Assembly: GCF_900094545.1 (NCBI RefSeq)
Contig: NZ_FMAH01000053.1
Span: 1 to 44,858 of the forward strand
DNA length: 44,858 nucleotides
Direction of reading: 5' to 3'
From: Martinezella miluonensis
Lineage (GTDB): Bacteria; Pseudomonadota; Alphaproteobacteria; Rhizobiales; Rhizobiaceae
Every line of letters begins with the position of its first letter. Positions within the stretch are counted from its first letter, which is position 1. The notes under the pieces are model-generated. The model was given only the letters and a program-made list of their open reading frames with translations. It was not told where the DNA came from and ran no database searches. The translations under genes and the position numbers were made by a program. Below are positions 33,483 through 42,324 of the stretch, in pieces.

Positions 33483-34685
33483 ATGACATCGGCAGTTGCG
33501 GATATTCAGGCAAACAAGCAGGCCGCGCCGCTGATCGTGCATGTCGTGCGCCAGTTTCTGCCCAATAAGGGCGGCCTGGAAGACGTCGTTGCCAATCTCT
33601 GCCGGCAGCTGATCGCCCACGGCTATCGCGTGCGCGTCGTCACCTGCAACAGCCTGTTTTCCGATCCTGGCCGAGAACTCCCGGCGAGCGAAACGATCGA
33701 CGGCATCGAGATCGTGCGCATTCCCTGGTCCGGCTCCAGCCGCTATCCGCTGGCGCCGCAGGCCTTCCGCCACATCTCCGACGCCGACCTTGTGCATGTC
33801 CACGCCGTCGATTTCTTCTTCGATGCGCTGGCCTGGGGCAAGCTGATGCATGGGCGCCCCATGGTCGCCACCACGCATGGCGGCTTCTTCCACACGCCGA
33901 AATACGCCACCATCAAGAAGATCTGGTTCAATACGGCAACAAGGCTTTCGGCACTCGGCTACAACTCAGTGATCTGCTGCAGCCAGTCCGACGCAAAGCT
34001 CTTTTCCAAAATCGCCAAAAACCGCGTCCGCCTCATCGAGAACGGCGCCGACGTCGGCAAATTCGCCAATTGCGCTGCCCTGGAAGCACGCCGGCGCATC
34101 GTCACCATCGGCCGCTTCTCCGTCAACAAGCGGCTCGACCGCATGCTCGATGTCATGAAAGTGCTGGCCGCCCGCCACGCCGACTGGCACCTCGATATCA
34201 TCGGCGCAGTCTCGGATCTCGACCAGCCGATGCTCGAAAAAGAAATCGCCGCGCGCGGCCTCGAACAGAACGTTTCCCTGCATGTGTCGATCGACGACTG
34301 CTCGATCCGCAACGTCATCGCCCGCGCATCACTCTTTGCCTCGGCCTCCGAATATGAAGGCTTCGGCCTGGTGGCGATCGAGGCGATGAGCGCCGGTCTG
34401 CTGCCGGTGCTGAATACCAACGAAGCCTACAAGGCCATGGCGGAAACCCATCCGGCCCTAATACTCTCGGATTTCTCCAATCCGGAAACGGCTGCCGATA
34501 GCCTGACCGCAGCCTTCGAACGCCTTCAGGCCGATGATCTGACTCTGCGGCAGGAATTGCTGCGTGATGCCCGCGCCTATGCTTGGGACGAGGTGGCGCA
34601 GCGCTACATGGATGTCTATGCCGAAACCCTGGCTCCGAAGGGCAAGTCGCCTCAGATCCTGCGCCAGCGCGGCCAGGCCGCATAA
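33483..34685 (+). CDS. Glycosyltransferase family 4
   Basis: 400 residues with GT-B layout. Donor-independent N-terminal half starts VVRQFLPNKGGLEDVVANLC; middle has HVHAVDFFFDALAW and TTHGGFFHTPKY; C-terminal half has LIENGADVGKF and the EX7E-type motif in ASEYEGFGLVAIEAMSAGLLPV. These are retaining transferases that build polysaccharide or lipid-linked sugars; donor unknown. First gene of a polysaccharide cluster with a GT2 and a Wzx-like flippase. Its last 34 bp overlap the convergent GT2 gene. Confidence 0.88.
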   Translation: MTSAVADIQANKQAAPLIVHVVRQFLPNKGGLEDVVANLCRQLIAHGYRVRVVTCNSLFSDPGRELPASETIDGIEIVRIPWSGSSRYPLAPQAFRHISDADLVHVHAVDFFFDALAWGKLMHGRPMVATTHGGFFHTPKYATIKKIWFNTATRLSALGYNSVICCSQSDAKLFSKIAKNRVRLIENGADVGKFANCAALEARRRIVTIGRFSVNKRLDRMLDVMKVLAARHADWHLDIIGAVSDLDQPMLEKEIAARGLEQNVSLHVSIDDCSIRNVIARASLFASASEYEGFGLVAIEAMSAGLLPVLNTNEAYKAMAETHPALILSDFSNPETAADSLTAAFERLQADDLTLRQELLRDARAYAWDEVAQRYMDVYAETLAPKGKSPQILRQRGQAA

Positions 34686-35530
34686 CCCTCCAGGATCCCC
34701 ATGAGCCAGGCGCGCTTGTAGCGCGCTGCATCGAGGTTGAGGCGGACCAGCGCCAAGAGCCAGCCTGTAATGGGCCGGAGCAGTCGATACGCCACATAGG
34801 GCAGCGGAAAGGCCTGCTTGCGAATGAGCGCACCGAAGCCGCGCCCATATTTGCGCGCCCGCTCCACCTGGCGCGGACCATAGTCTGTGGTGACGCGATC
34901 GTGATGAACGATCAGGTTCGGGAAAAACCTCACCCGCTTGCCGATGGCAAGCGCGCGCAGCAGAAAATCCGCCTCCTCGCCGCTCTGAAAGGGCGACTCC
35001 GAGCCGACGCCGAGGTTTTCATCGAAGCCGCCGATCTCGGCAAGCGCGGCGCGGCGCACGAAGATGCCGTTCGAATTGCCGCATTTAAGGTAGTTCCAAC
35101 GCGTCAATGAAAGCTGCGTCTCGCCGGTCGGGCTGACCGAGGTCACGCCCTCGGCATCAAGCGTGCGGCCTGTAACGATCGCAAGCTCGGGGTGCTTGAT
35201 GAACAGCATATCGGCGGTGGCGAGCGTATCGGGTCCGTACCAGCAATCATCGTCCGGAAAGCAGACATAATCGCCTTCGGCGACCGCCATGCCATTGTTG
35301 CGTGCCCGCGAAAGCCCTTTCGCGGACCGGATATGCCGGATGACGAAGTGAGAGGAGAAGCGGTCGATGAGCGTGCGCAAGCGATCGTCCGCGTTCTGGT
35401 CGACGAGAATAACCTCGAAATTCCGTTGACGCTGTTCGGTCAGCGACCGGAACAGGCGCTCGAGCTGGTCGAAGCGATCGACCGTGCAAACGATGAGGCT
35501 GAACAATGAAGCTCTCCGGACAAGTCCCAT
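34652..35530 (-). CDS. Glycosyltransferase family 2
   Basis: 292 residues. GT-A fold start FSLIVCTVDRFDQLERLFRSL, VILVDQNADDRL, LSRARNNGMAVAEGDYVCFPDDDC (DDD nucleotide-sugar metal motif) and GGFDENLGVGSESPFQSGEEADFL. Inverting transferase for surface polysaccharide; sugar not predictable. ATG 35530 is chosen; GTG 35554 is in frame, and neither has a strong ribosome site. Transcribed against its two neighbours, so it has its own promoter in the AT-rich spacer 35531-35704. Confidence 0.87.
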   Translation of the reverse strand: MGLVRRASLFSLIVCTVDRFDQLERLFRSLTEQRQRNFEVILVDQNADDRLRTLIDRFSSHFVIRHIRSAKGLSRARNNGMAVAEGDYVCFPDDDCWYGPDTLATADMLFIKHPELAIVTGRTLDAEGVTSVSPTGETQLSLTRWNYLKCGNSNGIFVRRAALAEIGGFDENLGVGSESPFQSGEEADFLLRALAIGKRVRFFPNLIVHHDRVTTDYGPRQVERARKYGRGFGALIRKQAFPLPYVAYRLLRPITGWLLALVRLNLDAARYKRAWLMGILEGYAAWPRWRRI

Positions 35531-35704
35531 ACAGCCAACATCAGGCCGCAACACCAGAGCGGATGAATATTAGCCGAAGTAAAAAGTGAACTTCGAGCAG
35601 CATTAAACCCTAAATATTAAGGCATATGAAATAGAGCTGACGCTATCTCCACGAAGAGCCGACATCCACATTGAGTTTCGGCGAATTGAGGGACGGTCAT
35701 CTTC

Positions 35705-37219
35705 ATGACGAAGAGCATCATGGCAAATTCGGTGTTGAACGCGGTAGCGGGTCTGAGCCTGCTCGCGACCGGCTTTGCATGTTCGATCATTGCCGCGCGC
35801 CTGCTTGGCCCGGAAGCCAATGGCATCATCGCCTTCTCGCTGTGGCTGACGACGACGGGAGCGCTTGTTGCCGAGCTCGGCGCCGGTGTTACCTTGCTGC
35901 GCCTGCTGCCGCAATTGAAGGGCCGGGGCTATTCGACGGAGGAGCGACTGGGTTTTGCCGCCTATCTCCTGCAGCCGACGATCCTTGCGACGCTGGTCCT
36001 CTTCATCGGCTATACGGTGTATTATTGGGATACGGAGCGGCTGCATTGGGCCGGCGAAGCATCCGCCGTCGTTGCCATCACCGGCATTTTCTTCGTTCTT
36101 CAGTCGCTCGGCGCCTATAGCAAGAATTATCTGATCGGCGAGCAGCAGCTCGGTGTGTTCCTGCGCATCACCCTGATGAGCTCGGGGCTGCAGCTGGTCA
36201 CCGTACTCATTGGCGCAATCTTTTATGGCGTCAGCGGCGCGCTTGCCGGCTATGCGATCGGCCAATTGCCGATGTTCTTCGCGACCCTCAAGATCGCCAT
36301 CGCGCGCAAGAATAGCTGCGGCGTCGGTCTCGCCTCCCTCGTCAGCTCCTCGTTCATTCTTTCGATCGAGTTCATCAACAGCTCGATCTTCCTCAACCGA
36401 ATCGAACTCTTGTTCCTGCAGCACTACTGGGGCGTCGAAGCGGTCGGCTTCTATGCCGTCGGCCTCTCGCTCGCCAATCTGGCGCTGCAGCTGCCGGTGC
36501 AGCTGAGCGGCAGCCTCCTGCCTTATTATTCCGAGCAGATGCATGCGCGGGCATCCGACAAGCTGCCGGTGCACGTCTTCGCCGGCGTAGCGCGCAGCAT
36601 AGCCTACATCACTCTGCCGATGAGCTTCGGCCTTGCCGCCATCGCGCCTGAGCTGGTGGTGGCGATCTTCGGCAAGCCCTTCGCGCCGAGCGGCGGCATG
36701 GTGGCGTTGCTGTCGCTGACCGCAGCGCCCTACGTCGTCATGCAGATTTGCACGCAATATCTCTATTCGCTCGATCGCGTGCGCGAACGTACGGTCATCG
36801 GCATCATCGCCAGCGCTATCATGGTCGTCGGCTGCCTGGTTGCAGTGCCTTTCTATGGTGGCGAAGGCGCCGCCCTGGTTCGCTTTCTGACCTTCACCGC
36901 CATGTGTCTGCTGATGGTAAGGCGCATGGAATTCGAGGGCTCGACGCGCGACATGCTCATCAACCTCGCCAAGGTGACGATGGCAGCCATTCTTTGCGCC
37001 GCCGCCGCCTACAGCTTCGTTCAAGCCCTACCGGGTATTGCAGGCCTTGTGGGCGCAATCATCGCTGGTGCATTCGCCTATGGCATCGCTCTCAGGCTGC
37101 TGAAAGCCGTGCCGGCCGAGGACATCGATGTCCTGCAGAAAGTTGCGGCGCGATTGCCTGCCCGCGCGCATCCGATTGCTGTTCACGCTCTGGCGTTACT
37201 GGCGCCACGCCGAATGTGA
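35705..37219 (+). CDS. Wzx-like polysaccharide flippase (MOP superfamily)
   Basis: 504 residues, twelve to fourteen hydrophobic helices. Start MANSVLNAVAGLSLLATGFACSIIAARLLGPEANGIIAFS carries the Wzx/RfbX-type G-P-x-x-x-G motif; later RIELLFLQHYWGVEAVGFYAVGLSLANL is typical of O-antigen/EPS flippases. It would move undecaprenyl-linked repeat units across the inner membrane. Followed ten bases later by the tandem hydrolase gene (strong GAGGAG site), so the two are one operon. Confidence 0.87.
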   Translation: MTKSIMANSVLNAVAGLSLLATGFACSIIAARLLGPEANGIIAFSLWLTTTGALVAELGAGVTLLRLLPQLKGRGYSTEERLGFAAYLLQPTILATLVLFIGYTVYYWDTERLHWAGEASAVVAITGIFFVLQSLGAYSKNYLIGEQQLGVFLRITLMSSGLQLVTVLIGAIFYGVSGALAGYAIGQLPMFFATLKIAIARKNSCGVGLASLVSSSFILSIEFINSSIFLNRIELLFLQHYWGVEAVGFYAVGLSLANLALQLPVQLSGSLLPYYSEQMHARASDKLPVHVFAGVARSIAYITLPMSFGLAAIAPELVVAIFGKPFAPSGGMVALLSLTAAPYVVMQICTQYLYSLDRVRERTVIGIIASAIMVVGCLVAVPFYGGEGAALVRFLTFTAMCLLMVRRMEFEGSTRDMLINLAKVTMAAILCAAAAYSFVQALPGIAGLVGAIIAGAFAYGIALRLLKAVPAEDIDVLQKVAARLPARAHPIAVHALALLAPRRM

Positions 37220-37229
37220 GGAGAATACG

Positions 37230-39020
37230 ATGGCTGGTTGGGGAGCCGCCGGAGATCAAAGCGAAACGAAAGATATAAGATCGGCCGCGACGCCGGTAAC
37301 CTTCGCCGGCACGGTCGGGCTGTTCATGGCCGCTGCCAAGCCATCGATGGGAACCGCAGTCCTGTTTCTCAGCCCCTGGGGCTTCGAGGAAATGTGCGTT
37401 CGCAAGTTCTGGCGGATACTGGCGGAAGATCTTGCCGATCTCGGCATAGCCAGCCTGCGTTTCGACTATGCGGGCACCGGCGACGCACTCGATCCTGCCG
37501 ATGAAGGCGAAGGCTTGACGCTTTGGGAGGAAACGGCGCTTGCCGCTGCCGCCGAGCTGAAGTCGCTCTCCGGCTGCGATCGCCTGATCCTCATCAACCA
37601 GGGCCTCGGCAGCGCCATCGCCGCCCGGCTGGCGGAACGCCTTACCGGCATTGACGGCATCGCCTTTCTTGCACCCGTCGTCTCCGGGCGTGCCCATTTG
37701 CGCGAGCTGACCGTCTGGTCGAAGATGATCGACGAGAGCATGGGACTGGCGGAGGCGCAAAGGCAGACGGAAGGGGTCACCGTTGCCAGCCTGCGCATGC
37801 CCGACACCGTTGCCGACGCCGTCAAGAAACTCAATCTGATGAGCCTCGCCGGGCTTGCCGCACCGAACTGCCTTGTGCTGACAAGGCCCAACCGCCCGGG
37901 CGATACGGACTTTGCCCGCCATCTCGATACATTGGCTCCCAATGTCGTCCAGGCAACGTATGAAGGCTATGACGAACTGGTATCCAACCCCACTATCGCC
38001 GTCATGCCGACAGCGACGGGCCGCACGATCGTGGGGTGGACAAGGTCGATCGCCGGCCCATCCCGCCCGGCGGCATCGATCAGTTCAGAGACGGCGAGTG
38101 CTGCACCTCTCGCCGGCGACGGCTTTCGCGAGACGCCGCTGCGTTTCGGCAAAGGCCTGCGTCTCTTCGGCATTCTCTGCGAGCCCGAGGGCAAACGGAC
38201 AGGCGCGACGGCACTGCTGCTGACCACGGCCTATGACAGGAATGCCGGCTGGGGCCGGATGTCGGTCACCATGGCGCGAGCGCTTGCCCGCGACGGCATT
38301 GCCTCACTGCGTTTCGACACCGCCAATGTCGGCGACAGCCCGCCGCTTCCCGGCGCACCGGAGCAGGTGCTCTATTCCAGCAAACAATATCGCGACGTCG
38401 CCGAGGCTCTCGATCTGCTGGAGGCACGCAAGCTTCTGCCAGCCTTTACCGTCGGCCGCTGCAGCGGCGGCTATCTGGCTTTCCAGGCAGCCGTGCACGA
38501 CATCAGATGCAAGGGCCTCGTGACGGCGAACCCCTACAGCTTCTCCTGGGACGAAAGCCGATCGGTCGACGAAGCCCTGCGCTTCGCGCCGCGATCGCTT
38601 GAAACCTACGGACGGAAATTCCTGCAGGTGGAAACGCTGAAGCGGCTGCTTGGCGGCCAGATCGATGCGAAAAGCGCTTTGCGCAACCTGGCCACCGTCT
38701 TGGGCCGGCGCGCAGTGCGATCGGGCCGCCGGCTGCTCGGCTTCTTTCCCTTCCTCGCCGGTGCTCAAGGGCCCGTCGTCAACGGCTTCCGCACGCTTTC
38801 CAAACGCCGGGTCGACATGTCGCTGATCTACAGTGCCCACGACATCGGCCTCGATCATCTCCGCGAACAATTCGGTCAAGACGCCTGCGGCCTGAAGCAG
38901 TTCCCCGACATACGCCTCACCATCATTCCCGAAGCAGATCACAATCTGACCCCGCCCAGCGCGCGCAGCATATATCTCAGCGAGGTGAAAAAGATGGGAT
39001 TGAGGCTCGGCAAGGCATGA
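37230..39020 (+). CDS. Tandem alpha/beta-hydrolase protein of a polysaccharide cluster
   Basis: 596 residues formed by two related alpha/beta-hydrolase halves. LGIASLRFDYAGTGDA (71-86) recurs as DGIASLRFDTANVGDS (355-370), showing an internal duplication. The second half has an elbow G-R-C-S-G (409-413) with Cys411 as probable nucleophile and a likely His in EADHNLTPP. The first half has NQGLG (123-127) in the equivalent place, with no Ser or Cys, so it is probably inactive. Hydrolases of this kind accompany exopolysaccharide gene sets, where they may remove acyl groups or release chains; the substrate is unknown. Coupled to the flippase. Confidence 0.78.
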   Translation: MAGWGAAGDQSETKDIRSAATPVTFAGTVGLFMAAAKPSMGTAVLFLSPWGFEEMCVRKFWRILAEDLADLGIASLRFDYAGTGDALDPADEGEGLTLWEETALAAAAELKSLSGCDRLILINQGLGSAIAARLAERLTGIDGIAFLAPVVSGRAHLRELTVWSKMIDESMGLAEAQRQTEGVTVASLRMPDTVADAVKKLNLMSLAGLAAPNCLVLTRPNRPGDTDFARHLDTLAPNVVQATYEGYDELVSNPTIAVMPTATGRTIVGWTRSIAGPSRPAASISSETASAAPLAGDGFRETPLRFGKGLRLFGILCEPEGKRTGATALLLTTAYDRNAGWGRMSVTMARALARDGIASLRFDTANVGDSPPLPGAPEQVLYSSKQYRDVAEALDLLEARKLLPAFTVGRCSGGYLAFQAAVHDIRCKGLVTANPYSFSWDESRSVDEALRFAPRSLETYGRKFLQVETLKRLLGGQIDAKSALRNLATVLGRRAVRSGRRLLGFFPFLAGAQGPVVNGFRTLSKRRVDMSLIYSAHDIGLDHLREQFGQDACGLKQFPDIRLTIIPEADHNLTPPSARSIYLSEVKKMGLRLGKA

Positions 39021-39083
39021 TTCTCGACCCCGATAATCGCTGGAAATACTCGCCATATCCGGCACTTGCTGTATAGTTGCTCC

Positions 39084-39752
39084 ATGAGGCTCCTGATCGT
39101 CGAAGACAACCGCGAACTGGCGTCCTGGCTCGGCAAAGCGCTGCGTCAGGCACAATATGTCGTCGACATCGCCTATGACGGCGAGGACGCGGAGCACATG
39201 CTGAAAGTGGCAGCCTATGCCCTCGTCATCCTCGATCTGTCGCTGCCGAAAATGGACGGATTGACGCTGCTGAAGCGCCTGCGCCAGAGCGGCAACAAGG
39301 TGCCTGTCATCATCCTGACGGCCAATGCCAGCCTCGACGGCCGGGTTGCCGGCCTCGACAGCGGCGCCGACGATTATCTCGCCAAGCCTTTCGAGATTGC
39401 CGAGCTCGAGGCCCGCATACGCGCCGCTGTCCGCCGCGGCCACGATCGCGCCGCTCCCGAGATCGCCGTGGGTGACTTGGTGTTCGATGGCGGGACGCGG
39501 CAATTCTATCTCGCCGGCGAAATATTGTCGCTGACGCCGCGCGAGCATGCCGTGCTCGAACACCTCGTCATGAAGGCCGGAACGACGGTGACTAAGACCA
39601 CGCTGTCGGAAAGCGTCTTCGGCTTCGACGATCTCGCCGATACCAGCGCCATCGAAATCTACGTCCACCGCGTCCGCAAGAAGCTCGAAGGCAGCACCGT
39701 GCAGATCGCGACGCTGCGCGGCCTGGGTTACCTCCTCCGCCATGCGCAATGA
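39084..39752 (+). CDS. OmpR-family response regulator (TctD-like)
   Basis: 222 residues. Receiver with LLIVEDNRE, phospho-acceptor Asp51 in VILDLSLPKMDG, LTANA and DYLAKPFE; winged helix with LTPREHAVLEHLVMKAGTTVTK and SAIEIYVHRVRKKLEG, RGLGYLL. Resembles TctD/QseB regulators. ATG 39084 gives the exact receiver start. The kinase gene overlaps its end by 11 bases. Confidence 0.92.
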   Translation: MRLLIVEDNRELASWLGKALRQAQYVVDIAYDGEDAEHMLKVAAYALVILDLSLPKMDGLTLLKRLRQSGNKVPVIILTANASLDGRVAGLDSGADDYLAKPFEIAELEARIRAAVRRGHDRAAPEIAVGDLVFDGGTRQFYLAGEILSLTPREHAVLEHLVMKAGTTVTKTTLSESVFGFDDLADTSAIEIYVHRVRKKLEGSTVQIATLRGLGYLLRHAQ

Positions 39753-41157
39753 GGATGCTCCCCCGCCGAAAGGACGTCTGAGGCGAGCCATGAGCGCGGT
39801 GACGAGCAGCCTGCGGGCGCAATTGTTCGCCTGGGTCGTGCTGACACTGATCGGAGCGATCTGCGTCAACCTCTATCTCAGCTTCCGGACCGCCGACGCG
39901 ACGGCCAATCTCGTCACCGACCGCACCCTGCTCGCTTCGGCGCGTGTGATCGCGGAGGCCGTGCGTGTCGATGCCAGCGGCAGCGTGCAGATCGATATCC
40001 CGCCTGCCGCATTGGAAATGTTCGACACAGGCTATGGCGACCGCGTCTTCTACAAGGTCGTAACTGCATGGGGAAACCTCGTGGCCGGTTTCCCGGATCT
40101 GCCTCGGCCGAAGCGCGACATGATCGGCGAAGACAGGACGTTTCGGACCGACGGCGTCCGCATGCTGATGTTGAGCCATCCTGTGGTCGGCCTCGATCAG
40201 GACGGTACGATTTCCGTCGCCGTTGCCGTCACCCACAACAGCCAGTATGCCATGCGCCGCAGGCTGTGGCTGTCGGACTTCACAAAACAGCTCGCGCTTG
40301 TGCTGCTTGCCGGCCTGGTGACGATCATCGGCCTGCAGCGCGGCCTCACTCCCGTGCTGCGGCTGCGTGACGCCGTTCGCGAGCGCGGTCGCCAGCGCCT
40401 GGATCCGCTGGACCCCCATATGGTGCAGAACGAGCTTCGGCCGCTCGTTCACGCCCTCAACGATCACATGGAGCGCGTGCAGAACCAGATGGCGGCGCAA
40501 CGCCGCTTCGTCTCGAATGCCGCCCATCAGCTGCGCACGCCGCTCGCCCTTATCTCGACACAGGCAAGCGTTGCCGCACGCGAGACGGATGATCGCAGCC
40601 GAGACGAAGCGCTGGCCGCATTGCGCTCCAGCACGCGGCATGTGACCCGGCTTGCCAGCCAGCTCCTGACGCTTTCGCGCGCCGAACCCGGCAGCCGGCG
40701 GCCGCGGAACGACACGATCGATCTCGCTGAAACGGCCCGACGGGTGCTGGAAACGCTTGCCGAGGAAGCCTTGCGCCGCAACATCGATCTTGGGCTCGAG
40801 ACAGACGAAACGCCGGTGCGCATCGAAGGCGATGGCACCATGCTGCGCGAGATGCTGGTCAATCTCATCGACAATGCGCTGCGCTACACGCCGACGGGCG
40901 GTCGGGTCACGGTCGGCATCAGCCGGGAAGGCGCTACGGCTCTGCTATGGGTCGAGGATAATGGACCGGGCATTCCCGAAGCCGAGCGCGCCCAGGTGTT
41001 CGAGCGCTTCTACCGCATCATGGGCACGGACCCGGAAGGCAGCGGCCTGGGGCTTGCAATCGTCCGCGAAGTGGTCGACGGCGCCGGCGGCTCGGTCACG
41101 CTTGGCGACGCGGCCGGCGGCGGGCTGCTCGTTAGCGTGCGGCTTCCTGCCATTTGA
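39742..41157 (+). CDS. Sensor histidine kinase (TctE-like)
   Basis: 471 residues. Helix 1 (about 28-48), a periplasmic 2CSK-N-type sensor (about 49-180: LVTDRTLLASARVIAEAVRV, GDRVFYKVVTAWGNLVAG), helix 2 (183-200), HAMP segment, His262 in SNAAHQLRTPLAL, and ATPase boxes NLIDNALRYTP, VEDNGPGIP, FERFYR, GSGLGLAIV. TctE sensors respond to tricarboxylates in enteric bacteria; the ligand here is unknown. ATG 39742 overlaps the regulator gene; ATG 39790 is an alternative. Confidence 0.92.
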   Translation: MRNEDAPPPKGRLRRAMSAVTSSLRAQLFAWVVLTLIGAICVNLYLSFRTADATANLVTDRTLLASARVIAEAVRVDASGSVQIDIPPAALEMFDTGYGDRVFYKVVTAWGNLVAGFPDLPRPKRDMIGEDRTFRTDGVRMLMLSHPVVGLDQDGTISVAVAVTHNSQYAMRRRLWLSDFTKQLALVLLAGLVTIIGLQRGLTPVLRLRDAVRERGRQRLDPLDPHMVQNELRPLVHALNDHMERVQNQMAAQRRFVSNAAHQLRTPLALISTQASVAARETDDRSRDEALAALRSSTRHVTRLASQLLTLSRAEPGSRRPRNDTIDLAETARRVLETLAEEALRRNIDLGLETDETPVRIEGDGTMLREMLVNLIDNALRYTPTGGRVTVGISREGATALLWVEDNGPGIPEAERAQVFERFYRIMGTDPEGSGLGLAIVREVVDGAGGSVTLGDAAGGGLLVSVRLPAI

Positions 41158-41187
41158 AGGTGTAGGCGGCGGTAATCACGGGATAGT

Positions 41188-41227
41188 CCTTCTCCCCGCG
41201 GGCGGGGAGAGGGTTAGGGTGAGGGGC
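41188..41227. repeat. REP-like palindrome, copy 1
   Basis: CTCCCCGCGGGCGGGGAG hairpin followed by AGGGTTAGGGTGAGGGGC, the reverse orientation of the copy at 41312-41352. Confidence 0.8.
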
Positions 41228-41311
41228 TTTTCGCAGAAGGCCGTAAAAGCACCTCTACAGCTCTTCCCATGCGAAACCGATCATAACTCTCCCGCAAGTC
41301 GATAGCCCGCG

Positions 41312-41352
41312 GCCCCTCACCCCAGCCCTCTCCCCGCCTGCGGGGAGAGGGG
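41312..41352. repeat. REP-like palindrome, copy 2
   Basis: GCCCCTCACCCCAGCCCTCT then CCCCGCCTGCGGGG; inverted relative to 41188-41227, so the two can pair across 84 bp. Between convergent kinase and transporter genes. Confidence 0.8.
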
Positions 41353-41370
41353 GCCTCCGTGCAGACCAAC

Positions 41371-41398
41371 AAAAAAAGGCCGGGCAAGATGCCCGGCC
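41371..41398 (-). terminator. Rho-independent terminator of the ABC transporter operon
   Basis: On the minus strand GGCCGGGCA, loop TCT, TGCCCGGCC (41398-41378), then seven T (41377-41371). Perfect 9-bp GC stem with U tract, 31 bp after the permease stop. Confidence 0.92.
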
Positions 41399-41429
41399 CT
41401 GGCCTTGGGAGGTGCCAGTAATTGGCGGC

Positions 41430-42311
41430 TTAGTGCGTGTCGAGGCTCTGCTGCGGACGCCAGCGGGTAATGCGGTTCTCGATGAGCGTCATCACATATT
41501 CGGCGCCGAGCGTGACGACCATCACGAGGATGATCGCGGCATAGAGGCCGGCCGCATCATAGGTGCCCTTGGCGATCGAGATCAGGTAGCCGATACCGGC
41601 CAGCGATCCCACGAACTCGCCGACGATGGCGCCGATGATGGCGAAGGAGAAGGAGATGTGCAGGCTTGCAAAAATCCAGCTCATCGCCGAGGGCAGGATG
41701 ACGTTGCGGGTGACCTGCCAGTTCGAAGCGCCGAGAATGCGGGCATTGGCGATCATGTTGCGGTCGGCTTCGCGAACGCCCTGGAAGGCATTGGCGAACA
41801 CGACGAAGAACACCATGATGAAGGCGAGCGCCACCTTGGACGGCAGACCGAGACCCATGATCATCACGAAGATCGGCGCAAGAACGACACGCGGGATCGA
41901 GTTGATCGCCTTGATGTAGATCGACAGGATGTCGGAAGCCAGCTTGTTGCGGCCGAGGGCGACACCGACGAGAACGCCGGTCACCGAGCCGATGACGAAG
42001 CCGATCAGCGCTTCTTCCATGGTCACGCCGAGATGATACCAGAGCGGGCCGCTCTCGGTGCCCTCGGTGATCCAGTCGCGGAGGCGCAGCGCAATGCCAT
42101 AGGGGCTGGAATAGAAGAACGGATCGATCCAGTGCAGATCGGAGGAGAGCTGCCAGAGGCCGAGGATGCCAAGCAGAATGCCGATCTGCCAAGCCACGAC
42201 GACGTATTTGCGGCGTGTCATCGCCTTCAGTGCTGCGGCTTCGATTTCCGCGTCCGAGGTGCCGGCGCGGAAGATCGGAGCATTGCCTGCTTCGAGAGCT
42301 GTGTTTGCCAT
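41430..42311 (-). CDS. NitT/TauT-type ABC transporter permease
   Basis: 293 residues, about six transmembrane helices after a hydrophilic N-terminus of some 33 residues. The EAA loop that contacts the ATPase is EADRNMIANARILGASNWQV followed by ILPSAMSWIFASL. Layout matches SsuC/TauC/NrtB permeases for sulfonates, taurine, nitrate or pyrimidine precursors. GGGAGG lies seven bases before ATG 42311; a longer frame to 42371 adds residues that overlap the ATPase gene. Last gene before the strong terminator. Confidence 0.9.
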   Translation of the reverse strand: MANTALEAGNAPIFRAGTSDAEIEAAALKAMTRRKYVVVAWQIGILLGILGLWQLSSDLHWIDPFFYSSPYGIALRLRDWITEGTESGPLWYHLGVTMEEALIGFVIGSVTGVLVGVALGRNKLASDILSIYIKAINSIPRVVLAPIFVMIMGLGLPSKVALAFIMVFFVVFANAFQGVREADRNMIANARILGASNWQVTRNVILPSAMSWIFASLHISFSFAIIGAIVGEFVGSLAGIGYLISIAKGTYDAAGLYAAIILVMVVTLGAEYVMTLIENRITRWRPQQSLDTH

Positions 42312-42324
42312 GATCAATCCTCCC

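Noticed and set aside
35603..37024. 473-codon minus-strand frame opposite the flippase gene
   Set aside because: Its composition (runs of Gln, Arg, Asp, His) mirrors antisense of a membrane protein; the plus strand has clear transmembrane helices.
38304..39869. 521-codon minus-strand frame opposite the tandem hydrolase and response regulator
   Set aside because: It crosses two real genes antisense and contains no recognisable domain.
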